Assembly (NCBI RefSeq): GCF_900094595.1
Contig: NZ_FMAD01000017.1
Span: 1 to 64,000, forward strand
Direction of reading: 5' to 3'
Source: Cupriavidus alkaliphilus
GTDB lineage: Bacteria > Pseudomonadota > Gammaproteobacteria > Burkholderiales > Burkholderiaceae
Length of the DNA: 64,000 bases
Below the pieces are notes generated by a model. It worked only from the letters and a program-made list of their open reading frames with translations. It was not told where the DNA came from and made no database searches. How positions within the stretch are numbered: the stretch's first letter is position 1; each line of letters begins with the position of its first letter. This document shows, one piece after another, positions 1 to 8,638 of this stretch. Both the position numbers and the translations under genes were made by a program.

Positions 1-221
1 TCGGCGAGCGTGGTCAGCAGCGTGACGCGCTGGCCGAGCAGGCTGTCGAGCGCGATATCGGCGTTGGCGCTGACCGCAACGATGCGCCATTCGAATATCG
101 CAGAGATGGCCTCGCGGCCAATCCAGGCCTCTATCGCCAGTTCGGCCAGCGCGCCGTCACTGTCCAAGGCATACAAGCGATGGGCAGAAGAAAACTGTTG
201 ATGGAAGCTTGCAGGATCCAT
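1..221 (-). CDS. vgrG: Type VI secretion Vgr-family (VgrG) protein, N-terminal fragment
   Basis: Only the first 73 codons are present; the gene continues past the left edge. The start is the ATG at 219-221. The peptide opens MDPASFHQQFSSAHRLYALD and continues with the motifs LAELAIEAW, WRIVAVS and LLGQRVTLLTTLA. This is the usual opening of the gp27-like domain of VgrG spike proteins of Cupriavidus, Ralstonia and Burkholderia. VgrG trimers cap the Hcp tube of the type VI secretion machine and often carry effector domains at the C-terminus, which cannot be seen here. No other type VI gene lies in the window, so it may be an orphan vgrG-effector island. Family recognition is from motif memory on a short fragment. 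Confidence 0.75.
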   Translation of the reverse strand, partial: MDPASFHQQFSSAHRLYALDSDGALAELAIEAWIGREAISAIFEWRIVAVSANADIALDSLLGQRVTLLTTLA

Positions 222-665
222 TTACCGATGCATCAAACCGCCTTGTTGTTCGGACGCGCTACTACGACCTCGGCGCATAGCATCGGCTATTTGTGCCTTT
301 GCATCTAAAGGAAATCAACTGAAGAGATCCCGCTACGAAGCACAATATTTATCTCGATCAAATACCCACAAGATTCAGCCATTCAGCGGGGCAAGATTTC
401 ACTTCGAAATGCGAATTTCGGCAATGGCGAACGACGGCCCGGCAGGGCGCGGCGTCTCGTATGGAAACGCGAGTTTCCCATTGCGTCGCGCGCCGTACCG
501 CGCGAACTGAGACTGTCATCGAACAGCGATGACAGAGGAGTGTGGAAACCCGAATGTCTCAACCGAACAGTCGCCGATGGCGGATGGTGGACACCCGTGC
601 GAAGACATGGTTGACACATTCAGACGTCAGATGTGGGTGGTCCTAAGCCACTCTGTGACCTGCGC

Positions 666-692
666 GCCTCGCCTGCGGGGCTGTTTTTTTTT
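666..692 (+). terminator. Orphan rho-independent terminator-like hairpin
   Basis: A 5-bp stem (GCCTC/GGGGC, one G-U pair, loop GCCTGC) is followed by TG and nine T. No + strand protein gene precedes it, so it may end a small RNA or be a relic of a lost gene. Confidence 0.4.
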
Positions 693-823
693 ATGTGCAG
701 AACAGATAACGGCTCACCCTCAGTTTGATCAGTGAGCCGGCATTCTCTGAACGATGCGGAGCGCCCGCCAGGAGTTTTGCGGCGGCAAGGCGGATCAGTG
801 CCCGATTCGTCACGAAAACCTGA

Positions 824-839
824 CCTTGCCGCGGCAAGG
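824..839. repeat. 16-base perfect palindrome
   Basis: CCTTGCCGCGGCAAGG reads the same on both strands and sits 16 bases downstream of the stop of the leftward gene ending at 855. It may be part of that gene's transcription end, although no T-tract follows, or it may be a protein-binding site. Confidence 0.35.
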
Positions 840-854
840 CCCGACTGCTAACCC

Positions 855-1307
855 TCAGTGAATCTGCATACCGCGCATGGCATGGATCCGCTCATGCTGT
901 CGCTTCAACGCTTCATACTGGCGCTGAAGTGTCGCGCTGGCATCAGGCGGGAGCGTCTTCATCAGCACGGACTGATATTCGCGCCTGGCGGCATCTTCTT
1001 CGTGCTCGCACATACCCAGCACGGCGTCGTCATTGTTTGGCTGCAGCATGTGGCGGAACGCCATCCAGCCGCGGAACAGCGTGCCGTTCATGCTGCCGCG
1101 GTCAGCCGGCTGGCCGCCCATGGCACTGACCAGGGACTGCAATTCCTGCACCGACGCCCGGTAGGTTTCCGCGGTAGTGGCCAGGATGTCGCGAAGCTGC
1201 GCATCGCGCACTTCAGCGGCGCCGCTCATGCAGGCCAGTTCACTGTCCTTGCCCGCTTCGATCAGCTGATTCAGCGCCAAGACAGTTTGTTGCTGGTTGT
1301 CGCCCAT
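855..1307 (-). CDS. DUF2383 / PA2169-family four-helix-bundle protein
   Basis: The product is 150 aa, soluble and highly helical. The start MGDNQQQ at 1305-1307 was chosen because GGGAG lies six bases before it. It resembles the PA2169/DUF2383 family of ferritin-like four-helix bundles, with an N-terminal LNQLIEAGKDSE helix, a central YRASVQELQSLV segment and a final QRQYEALKRQHERI coiled segment. Members are often linked to envelope or general stress, but their biochemical role is unknown. It stands alone, 376 bases downstream of the TRAP permease end. Family assignment is moderate. Confidence 0.75.
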   Translation of the reverse strand: MGDNQQQTVLALNQLIEAGKDSELACMSGAAEVRDAQLRDILATTAETYRASVQELQSLVSAMGGQPADRGSMNGTLFRGWMAFRHMLQPNNDDAVLGMCEHEEDAARREYQSVLMKTLPPDASATLQRQYEALKRQHERIHAMRGMQIH

Positions 1308-1683
1308 GGCATTCTCCCAACACGCGCTCTGGCGGCGCGCAGCTTCGGCGCCGCCACGTTGGCCAAAGGAGGAACCGCCGCCGCGCAACCGGCGCGAGAA
1401 TGGCGTCGCGGACGCCATCGATGTGCAACTGGTTCGCGCCGGCCCCACTTGCCTGCTCGTCATGAAGCAAGGCGTGACTTCATGATAGGAGATGGGCTGC
1501 TGGAAGCGCAGGGCCGCGACAGCGTGGCCTGCCCATCCCCGATTCAGGTCATTGATCGGGCGCATGGACCCGGCAGTGCTTCTTGCGGTGGCCGCCGGCA
1601 TCCGGCGCGAAACTGTGCATCCTTTCCCGTTCCGTCCCGGTGGTCCTCTGCTTGCCGTCGGGCACGCGAGCCACGCCGCCCGC
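1308..1683. other. Intergenic region upstream of the DUF2383-type gene
   Basis: This stretch lies between two leftward genes. Apart from the ribosome binding site next to 1307, no gene, clear terminator or repeat was found. It must hold the promoter of the four-helix gene and any transcription end of the TRAP operon. Confidence 0.4.
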
Positions 1684-3549
1684 TCACAAGAACCCCACCG
1701 AAAACCAGGGCACCAGCGTCAACAACACCAGCGCCACAAACAACGCCGCCATATGTGGCCACACCCGTGGCATCGCCACGTCCGGTGACACCCGCCCGAT
1801 CGCGCAGGCAGCATAGAACCCCACCCCGAACGGTGGCGCGAACAACCCCAGCCCCATCGCAAAGATCACCACCATGGCGTAATGCACTTCATGCACGCCG
1901 ACCAGTTTCGCTATCGGAAACAGCAACGGCCCGAACAGCACAATGGCCGGGATACCTTCCAGCAGGCTCCCGAGGATGACGAACGCCAATGCCGATACCA
2001 GCAGGAAGCCAACCTTGCCGCCAGGGACTGCCGACAGGATGCTCACCAGGTCCTGCGCAAAACCGGATTGCGTCAGCGCCCAGGCCATGGCCGTGGCACA
2101 GCCGACGATCAGCAGGATCGCGCCGGACAGCGCGGCAGTATCCAGCAGCATCGGATAGACGCGACGCCACGCGAAGCGGCGATAAACCAGGACGCCTGCC
2201 ACCACCGCATAGAAGATGCCGATGGTAGACACCTCGGTGGCAGTGGCCACGCCCTCCACCACCGCCGTGCGAATGATGACGGGCAGCGCCAGTGCCGGCA
2301 GCGCAACCAGCAGCGCTTTCACGATCGCCGGCCGCGACGGCCGCGGCGCGCCGCTCATGTCTTCCTTGCGGGTCTGGAACCAGACCACCAGCGACATCAT
2401 CACCAACCCTACCGCCGCGGGCATCAGCCCACCGATGAACAGCGAGGTGATCGACACGCCGGTCACCGATCCCACCGTAATCAGCACGATGCTGGGCGGG
2501 ATGGTCTCGGACATCGCGCCCGAAGCCGACAGCAGCCCGATCAGGTCGCCATCCTTGGCACCGCGCCGCTTCATCTCGGGAAACAGGCTCGGCGCCACGG
2601 CGGCCATGTCGGCGGCCTTGGCGCCGGAGATGCCGGAAACGATATACATCGCGCCCAGCAGCACATACTGCAATCCGCCGCGCAGATGGCCGATCAGGCT
2701 GACCAGGAAGTGGATCATCGCGCGCGCGAGGCCGGTCATCTCGATCAGCGCGCCCAGGAAGACAAAGAGCGGCACCGCCAGCAGGATCAGGTGCGACATG
2801 CCCTCCTGCATGCGGTTCGGGATGATCGACAGCGGCGTGGCCGTGGACAGCGACAGGTAGCACAGCGTCGCCAGGCCAAAGGCGAAGGCGATCGGCACGC
2901 CGATGGCCACGCACACGACCAGCATCACGAGGAAGAAGATCACGAGGTTGGCATTACCCAGCGTCATCAGCGTGGGCGACAGCAGCCAAAGGACGCCACC
3001 ACACAATGCCACCATCAGGCCCGTCGCGATCACCGGCTTCCAGTGCGCCGCAAGCAGGCGCAAGATTGCCGCGACCAGCATCAGCACGATACCGGCCAGC
3101 ACCGCGCCGGCGCGGTAGCCCTCGCTGATCTCCAGCGTCGGCGTCGAGACTTCCAGGTGCTCGGTCAGGTGTTCCCAGCCGGGCCTCAGCAACAGCGACA
3201 GGAACGCCACCACCAGCCACATGCCGAGCGCGTCCACCCAGGCGCGCCTTGCCGGCGGCAGGTTCTTGATAAAGGTGGTCAGTTGCATATGCGCGCCGCG
3301 GTCCAGCGCAATGATGGCGCCGAGCATTGCCAGCCACAGGAACAGGATGCTGGCCAGTTCATCCGTCCAGGGAACCGGCTGGTGCAGCGCGTAGCGCGCG
3401 AAGGCACCGCCGCCCAGCAGCAGGATTTCTGCCAGCACGATCAGGGCGGCCGGAACCTCCACCATGCAGGCCATCAGGCGGCGCCAGCACGCCGTGGCGG
3501 CTGACGGCGCTGAGAGCGCTGGCGCAATGGCTTCAGCGGTGTGCTCCAT
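1684..3549 (-). CDS. TRAP transporter permease, fused DctQ-DctM
   Basis: The product is 621 aa. About the first 190 residues form a DctQ-like small subunit of four membrane spans, including the VPWTDELASILFLWLA motif. The remainder is a DctM-like large subunit of about 12 spans, with SGISGAKAADMAAVAPSLFPEMKRRG and SGAMSETIPPSIVL typical of DctM. The start MEHTAEA is preceded by GGAGAGGAGA. TRAP systems drive Na+- or H+-coupled uptake of organic and sugar acids from the periplasm. The gene is last in a leftward operon after the dehydrogenase and dctP genes, 38 bases from dctP. Context predicts a hexonate or hexuronate substrate such as L-gulonate or D-mannonate. Confidence 0.92.
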   Translation of the reverse strand: MEHTAEAIAPALSAPSAATACWRRLMACMVEVPAALIVLAEILLLGGGAFARYALHQPVPWTDELASILFLWLAMLGAIIALDRGAHMQLTTFIKNLPPARRAWVDALGMWLVVAFLSLLLRPGWEHLTEHLEVSTPTLEISEGYRAGAVLAGIVLMLVAAILRLLAAHWKPVIATGLMVALCGGVLWLLSPTLMTLGNANLVIFFLVMLVVCVAIGVPIAFAFGLATLCYLSLSTATPLSIIPNRMQEGMSHLILLAVPLFVFLGALIEMTGLARAMIHFLVSLIGHLRGGLQYVLLGAMYIVSGISGAKAADMAAVAPSLFPEMKRRGAKDGDLIGLLSASGAMSETIPPSIVLITVGSVTGVSITSLFIGGLMPAAVGLVMMSLVVWFQTRKEDMSGAPRPSRPAIVKALLVALPALALPVIIRTAVVEGVATATEVSTIGIFYAVVAGVLVYRRFAWRRVYPMLLDTAALSGAILLIVGCATAMAWALTQSGFAQDLVSILSAVPGGKVGFLLVSALAFVILGSLLEGIPAIVLFGPLLFPIAKLVGVHEVHYAMVVIFAMGLGLFAPPFGVGFYAACAIGRVSPDVAMPRVWPHMAALFVALVLLTLVPWFSVGFL

Positions 3550-3587
3550 CGATGTCTCCTCTCCGTTTTTATCGTTCGTGCCAGCCG

Positions 3588-4607
3588 TCATGCCAGTCGG
3601 CCTGCGTATTGCTCCAGCCGCGACCACGCTTCGTCGCCGTACTTCTTCTTCCATTCGGCATAGAAGCCGGCGCCTTGCAGCAAGGCACGGAATGGCGCGG
3701 GATCTGGCTGGTTGAAGACGATGCCGAGGCGACTCAGCTCGGTTTGCGCATCGGTATTCAGGCGCGCGATGTCCTCGCGCTGCTTCAGCGCCGCCGCGGT
3801 GAAGTGCGTCGTGATAGCGGCCTGCACCTCCGCTGGCAGCGCCCGAAATTTCTTCGCATTGCCGAAGATAAAGTGACCATCCCAGGTGTGTCCGGTCAGC
3901 GCGCAGAACTTCTGCACTTCATACAGCTTGGCGCTGCGGATCAGCGCCAGCGGGTTCTCCTGCCCGTCCACGACCCGCGTTTGCAGCGCCGAATAGAGCT
4001 CGCCGAACGGAATGGCCGTGGGCGACGCGCCCAGTGCCTTGAACATCGAGATCCACAACGGGATGCCGGGCACGCGCACCTTGAAGCCCTTCAGGTCCGC
4101 CGGCGTGTTGATCGGCCGGCTCGCCGAGGTGATGTTGCGATAGCCGTTGTCCAGGCATTTGTCGAAGACGTGCAGGTTCACCTTGCCCAGGGCAGCACGG
4201 ACATAGGCGCCGACGTCGCCGTCCATCGCAGCCCAGACCGTGGCGTAGTCCTTGAAGGCAAAGGCCACGCCGTTGATGCCGGCGGTCGGTACCAGCGTTT
4301 GCAGGTTGGTGCCGGCCGTGGACATGAAATCCATCGCGCCGGTGCGCACCTGCGCGATCATGTCGGGCTCGCTGCCGAGCTGGCTGTTGGGATAGACCTG
4401 CAGGTCGACCTTGCCGCCGGTGTCCTGTCGGATCGCCACCGCCGCCTGCTGGATGCGCAGCGTGCCCGGATGGTCGGCGGGAAAGGCGGTGCCGTACTTG
4501 AGGCGGATGGTGCCAGCCTGGGCCAGTACGTGGGCTGCCGGCAGCGTCATCGCCAGCGTGCCGGCGGCTAGCGCGCCAAAGCGGCGTCGGGTTAACAGCA
4601 TGGCCAT
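3588..4607 (-). CDS. dctP: TRAP transporter substrate-binding protein (DctP family)
   Basis: The product is 339 aa with a twin-arginine-like leader (LTRRRFGALAAGTLAMTLPA, cleavage near AHVLAQA). The DctP fold follows: LRLKYG-type first strand, the PNSQLGSEPDMIAQVRTGAMDF motif, and VRVPGIPLWISMFKALGASPT with a substrate-carboxylate-binding arginine. The start at 4605-4607 has AGGAG 11 bases upstream; a second ATG two codons later is also possible. It lies between the dehydrogenase gene (36-base gap) and the fused permease. It should deliver a sugar acid to the permease at the outer face of the inner membrane. The ligand is inferred from neighbours only. Confidence 0.92.
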   Translation of the reverse strand: MAMLLTRRRFGALAAGTLAMTLPAAHVLAQAGTIRLKYGTAFPADHPGTLRIQQAAVAIRQDTGGKVDLQVYPNSQLGSEPDMIAQVRTGAMDFMSTAGTNLQTLVPTAGINGVAFAFKDYATVWAAMDGDVGAYVRAALGKVNLHVFDKCLDNGYRNITSASRPINTPADLKGFKVRVPGIPLWISMFKALGASPTAIPFGELYSALQTRVVDGQENPLALIRSAKLYEVQKFCALTGHTWDGHFIFGNAKKFRALPAEVQAAITTHFTAAALKQREDIARLNTDAQTELSRLGIVFNQPDPAPFRALLQGAGFYAEWKKKYGDEAWSRLEQYAGRLA

Positions 4608-4643
4608 GGTGCGGTGGTCTCCTAGTTATCGGGTGGGGATGGC

Positions 4644-6089
4644 TCAGGACGACAGCAGCGCAGCGGCGCCGCCGGCGCGGAGCACCGCCAGGTGGCGGGC
4701 CAGGCGATCAGCCAATGGTGCGGGCCACGGTTCGCTGCCAAAAACAGGGGCGTGCGCGAGTGCCTGTCTGACGGCGTCGGCATCGCTGTGCGCGCCACGC
4801 AGGCACGCCGCCAGCGCAGGTGCGCCGGGATCGTCGAAGGCAAGTGCCTGGCCGCCATCGCTGCGTCCGCTGCGCAGGCAATGCAGCCAGGCCGCGAGCG
4901 CGCGTTCCAGCCACGGCCGCTCGGTCCCTGCACTGGCACGCAGGGCGGGCAGCCAGCGCACCGGCACTTTCTGCGTGCCGTCGGCTGCAATCTGCACGGT
5001 GCGATGGTCGAGCGCGGCATTGCGGAAGCGCTGCAGCAGGGCCTCGGTGTATCCGGCCACGTCATACCCGGGCGGCGCTTGCACGGTGGCGCACAGGTCT
5101 GCCATCACGCCGCGCGCGAAGGCGCCGACCTGCGGATCGTCCATGGCCTCGGCAACGGTCTGCAGCCCGCACAGTTGTCCGGCGTAGGCGATGGCGGAAT
5201 GCGTGCCGTTGAGCAGCTGCAGTTTCATCGCCTGGAACGGCCGGACATCGCCGGTCATCAGCGCGCCGCCCGCTTCCCATGCCGGCCTGGGTCCGGCAAA
5301 GCGGTCCTCGATCACCCACTGCGTGAAGGCTTCGCAGACAATGGCGGCCTCGTCGCGCAAACCCAGGCGGCGCTGCGCGTCACGGCGCGATGCCGGCGTG
5401 GCGGCGGGCACGATCCGGTCCACCATGGTGTTGGGAAACGCCACGTCGTCGCGCACGCGGCGTGCCAGCGTCGGGTCCGTCAGCGCGGCGTACTGCGCCA
5501 GCAGCTTGCGCAGCGTCTCGCCATTGGCAGGCATGTTGTCGCAGCAGACGATGCTGAGGGGCGCCCTGGCGGGCCGCCGGCGCAGGCCGGCAGCCAGTAC
5601 GCCGAGCGTGCTTCTGGGGGTGTCGGGATGGGCCAGGTCGTGGCGGATATCGGCGTGGTCCGTGTCCAGGTCGGCGCTGGACGGATGCTGGCAGTAACCC
5701 TTCTCTGTCACCGTGCAGGTCACCACCGCGATACCGGGATCGGCCAGCGCGCCGAGCACCTCGCCCAGCGCATGCGGCGCATACCAGGCCTGCACCACGG
5801 CGCCGACAATGCGGGTGGTGGCCGTCGCGCCTTCGCGCTCGGTCACCGAATACAGGAAGTCCTGCGCCGCCAGCGTCCTGGGCATGCGCGGCTCTCGCAG
5901 GCTGACGCCGACAATGCCCCAGCGGCTATCCCCGGCGTGGATCGCGGCTTCCGTGTACAGCGCCTGGTGCGCGCGATGGAACGCGCCCAGGCCCAGGTGC
6001 AGCACGCCGCGCGACAAGCGGCTGCGGTCGTAGCCCGGCTGGCGCACTTCAGCATTGGCGCGGCAACGGTTGCGTTGCGTGAGCCTCAT
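4644..6089 (-). CDS. Mannitol dehydrogenase-family D-mannonate oxidoreductase (fructuronate reductase)
   Basis: The product is 481 aa, the usual size for UxuB-type polyol/uronate dehydrogenases. The Rossmann entry is RGVLHLGLGAFHRAHQ near residue 25. A TVTEKGY motif, DNMPANGETLR, DRIVPAAT and the MKLQLLNGTHSAIAYAG motif, which carries the catalytic Lys/Asn/His set of this family, follow. The family reduces D-fructuronate to D-mannonate with NADH. The start MRLTQRN has GAGG eight bases upstream; an in-frame opening continues upstream but shows no family match. It heads the leftward operon with dctP and dctQM and faces the manD operon, 270 bases away. Mannitol or other polyols are alternative substrates, but the ManD and KDG kinase neighbours favour mannonate. 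Confidence 0.85.
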   Translation of the reverse strand: MRLTQRNRCRANAEVRQPGYDRSRLSRGVLHLGLGAFHRAHQALYTEAAIHAGDSRWGIVGVSLREPRMPRTLAAQDFLYSVTEREGATATTRIVGAVVQAWYAPHALGEVLGALADPGIAVVTCTVTEKGYCQHPSSADLDTDHADIRHDLAHPDTPRSTLGVLAAGLRRRPARAPLSIVCCDNMPANGETLRKLLAQYAALTDPTLARRVRDDVAFPNTMVDRIVPAATPASRRDAQRRLGLRDEAAIVCEAFTQWVIEDRFAGPRPAWEAGGALMTGDVRPFQAMKLQLLNGTHSAIAYAGQLCGLQTVAEAMDDPQVGAFARGVMADLCATVQAPPGYDVAGYTEALLQRFRNAALDHRTVQIAADGTQKVPVRWLPALRASAGTERPWLERALAAWLHCLRSGRSDGGQALAFDDPGAPALAACLRGAHSDADAVRQALAHAPVFGSEPWPAPLADRLARHLAVLRAGGAAALLSS

Positions 6090-6359
6090 CGGCGGTACCT
6101 CGGCAGGTCTGTTGGCAGCAGCATCGTGCGTGCATCCGGCGTTGTCTTCGATGCGAAGAAGTTTGCACGCACCCGTGGTGTCCAACGTGCGGTGCTTTCG
6201 CGATTCAACTGCGGCGAACGCTGCATTTGATTGCGGAATCTGCCGTACTCCGCCGCAATCGGCCCGCAGTACTCTGGCTGCATCCACACCGATGCGGGCG
6301 TTGCGCAACCAGGCAGCGCCGTCGGGCCACGACAACGACGATCCGGCCGGAGACACCCT

Positions 6360-7568
6360 TTGAAAATCGAACAGATAAAGACCATCGTCACCTGCCCCGG
6401 GCGCAACTTCGTGACGGTCAAGGTGGTCACCGATGCCGGCGTGTACGGGCTGGGCGACGCCACGCTCAATGGCCGCGAACTGGCGGTGCGGACCTATCTG
6501 GACGAACATGTGATTCCGTGCCTGACAGGCCGCGATCCGCGCCGGATCGAGGACATCTGGCAATACCTCTACCGCGGCGCCTACTGGCGGCGCGGGCCGG
6601 TGACGATGACCGCCATCGCCGCCATCGATATGGCGCTGTGGGACATCCTGGGCAAGCTGGCCGGCATGCCTGTCTACCAGTTGCTTGGCGGGCGCAGCCG
6701 CCATGGCCTGATGGTGTATGGCCACGCCACCGGGCGCGACCACGCCGAAGCCATCGACGCGGTGCACAGCCATATCGCGCAAGGCTACAAGGCGATTCGA
6801 GTCCAGTCGGGCGTGCCTGGCTTGTCCAAGGTGTATGGCGTCGGCACCCAACCGGGTCACTATGAACCGGCGCAGAAGGGCCTGCCGCCGGAGGAGCCAT
6901 GGGACACCGCGCTGTACCTGCGCCACACGCCGGAACTGTTCCGCAAGGTGCGCGAGGCGGTCGGCTTCGGCCCGCATCTGCTGCACGATGCGCACCACCG
7001 GCTGACACCGATCGAAGCGGCCAGCCTCGGCAAGGCGCTGGAACCCTTCAGCCTGTTCTGGCTGGAGGATGCAACGCCGGCCGAGAACCAGGAGGCGTTC
7101 CGGCTGATTCGCCAGCACACCACCACGCCGCTCGCGGCGGGCGAAATCTTCAATTCCTTGTGGGACTGCAAGGACCTGATCAGCCATCAGCTGATCGACT
7201 ACATCCGCACCACCATCGTCCACGCCGGGGGCATCACGCATGTGCGCCGCATCGCGGACTTCGCAGCGATCCATCAGGTCCGCACCGGCTTCCACGGCGC
7301 CACCGACTTGTCACCGGTATGCATGGCCGCAGCCGTCAACTTCGGGCTGTGGACGCCAAACTTCGGCATCCAGGAACTGATGCCGCATGGCTCGTTGGTT
7401 GACGCGGTGTTTCCGCACAACTACCGCCTGGAGGACGGTTACCTGGTGATGGACGACGTGCCCGGTCTTGGCGTCGACATCGACGAGCGGCTGGCGGCCC
7501 GATATCCGTACGAACGCGCCTATCTGCCGGTGGCGCGGCTGCGCGATGGCGCGATGTGGAACTGGTAG
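6360..7568 (+). CDS. manD: D-mannonate dehydratase, enolase superfamily (ManD/RspA)
   Basis: The product is 402 aa when started at the TTG at 6360, eight bases after GGAGA; no ATG fits, and the result has the family's standard length and numbering. Metal ligands are D210, E236 and E262, acid/base residues are R147, Y159 and H212, and H312 lies in the FHGATD motif, matching residues described for ManD enzymes. The enzyme dehydrates D-mannonate (some members also D-gluconate) to 2-keto-3-deoxygluconate. It opens an operon with an RspB-type dehydrogenase and a sugar kinase. The ortholog group was named RspA (starvation sensing) in E. coli. Both high- and low-efficiency members exist and cannot be told apart here. 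Confidence 0.93.
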   Translation: MKIEQIKTIVTCPGRNFVTVKVVTDAGVYGLGDATLNGRELAVRTYLDEHVIPCLTGRDPRRIEDIWQYLYRGAYWRRGPVTMTAIAAIDMALWDILGKLAGMPVYQLLGGRSRHGLMVYGHATGRDHAEAIDAVHSHIAQGYKAIRVQSGVPGLSKVYGVGTQPGHYEPAQKGLPPEEPWDTALYLRHTPELFRKVREAVGFGPHLLHDAHHRLTPIEAASLGKALEPFSLFWLEDATPAENQEAFRLIRQHTTTPLAAGEIFNSLWDCKDLISHQLIDYIRTTIVHAGGITHVRRIADFAAIHQVRTGFHGATDLSPVCMAAAVNFGLWTPNFGIQELMPHGSLVDAVFPHNYRLEDGYLVMDDVPGLGVDIDERLAARYPYERAYLPVARLRDGAMWNW

Positions 7569-7602
7569 CCGCCGCGCCAGTAGACGGAAACAAGGAGCCA
7601 GC

Positions 7603-8637
7603 ATGTTGAGCGTAGTCGTCGAGCAAGCGCACCGCATGGCCGTATGCGAGCGCCCCAACCCGGTCCCGGCCGAAGGCGAGGTGCGCGTGCGCGTCCGCCT
7701 GGCTGGCGTCTGCGGTTCGGATCTGCACATCTTCCATGGCAAGAATCCGTTCGTGACCTATCCGCGCGTCATCGGCCACGAGTTCGTCGGCCATGTCGAT
7801 GCGGTCGGCGCTGGCGTCAGCGCCTTGCGCATCGGCGAGCGGGTGGTGGTGGATCCGGTGGTCAGCTGCGGTCAATGCCATGCCTGCCGGATCGGCCGGC
7901 ACAATGTCTGCCAGCGGCTACAGGTGATCGGCGTGCACCGCGATGGCGGCTTCAGCCAATTCGCATGCGTGCCGGCACGTAACGCCTACGCGGTGCCCGA
8001 TGGCATGCCGACGGCCAGCGCTGCGGTGATCGAGCCATTTGCCGTGGCCGCCAACGCCACCCACCGCACCGGCGTACTGCCCTCGGACGTGGCGCTGATC
8101 TATGGCGCCGGGCCGGTCGGACTCAACCTGCTGCAGGTGCTCAAGCGCGTATATGGCATACGCACCTTCATCACCGACCATGTCGATGAACGGCTGGCAT
8201 TGGCGCAAGCCTGCGGCGCCGCGGACGACGAAATCATCAACACCGCGCGCGAGCCGCTTGCCCGCGCGCTGGAGCGCCGCGGCGCGGCGGGCGGGCCGAC
8301 GCTGATCTACGATGCCGTCTGCCATCCCGCCATCCTGGAAGAAGCCGTTGGCCTCGCCGCGCCGGCTGGCCGCATCGGCGTGCTCGGGTTTTCTGCCACG
8401 CCATCGTCGCTGCCGCAGCAAGCGCTGACCAGCAAGGAATTGACCCTGTATGCCTCGCGCCTGAATTGCGCGATGTTTCCCACCGTCATCGACTGGATCA
8501 TGCGCGGTCTGGTGGATCCGGGCCGGATCGTCACGCACCAGGTCAATGTCCGCGACGTGGCCTACGCGTTCGACCTCGCCGAAAACCAGCCGCGCGTCAG
8601 TTGCAAGGTGTTGCTCGACCTGGGCGAGGACGCCTGA
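7603..8637 (+). CDS. rspB: Zinc-dependent dehydrogenase, RspB type (probable L-gulonate 5-dehydrogenase)
   Basis: The product is 344 aa, a medium-chain alcohol dehydrogenase. Catalytic zinc ligands are C37, H59 and E60 in the GHEFVGH segment. Structural zinc cysteines are C89, C92, C95 and C103. The coenzyme site is IYGAGPVGLNLLQVLK. It closely resembles E. coli RspB along its length (ICGSD, NPF..YPRVIGHEF, VDPVVSCG, SSRLN-like and CKVLL motifs). In other bacteria RspB-type enzymes oxidise L-gulonate to D-fructuronate. Here the UxuB-type enzyme next door would take fructuronate to mannonate. AAGGAG lies six bases before the ATG. One base separates its stop from the kinase start. L-idonate or another polyol acid remains possible. 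Confidence 0.85.
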   Translation: MLSVVVEQAHRMAVCERPNPVPAEGEVRVRVRLAGVCGSDLHIFHGKNPFVTYPRVIGHEFVGHVDAVGAGVSALRIGERVVVDPVVSCGQCHACRIGRHNVCQRLQVIGVHRDGGFSQFACVPARNAYAVPDGMPTASAAVIEPFAVAANATHRTGVLPSDVALIYGAGPVGLNLLQVLKRVYGIRTFITDHVDERLALAQACGAADDEIINTAREPLARALERRGAAGGPTLIYDAVCHPAILEEAVGLAAPAGRIGVLGFSATPSSLPQQALTSKELTLYASRLNCAMFPTVIDWIMRGLVDPGRIVTHQVNVRDVAYAFDLAENQPRVSCKVLLDLGEDA

Positions 8638-8638
8638 C

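Larger units (their letters stand above)
222..854. other. Non-coding stretch between vgrG and the DUF2383-type gene
   Basis: No convincing gene was found in 633 bases. The left part should hold the vgrG promoter. At 577-618 two copies of GGTnGACAC are spaced as at the ends of IS481-type insertion sequences. At 666-692 there is a short GC hairpin followed by nine T on the + strand with no + strand gene ahead of it. A perfect 16-base palindrome lies at 824-839. The open frames here have no recognisable product. Confidence 0.5.

Noticed and set aside
4644-7295. The mannonate dehydrogenase frame stays open upstream to 7295, across manD
   Set aside because: The extra 402 codons are antisense to manD and unlike any protein; the family N-terminus and a ribosome binding site fit the start at 6089.
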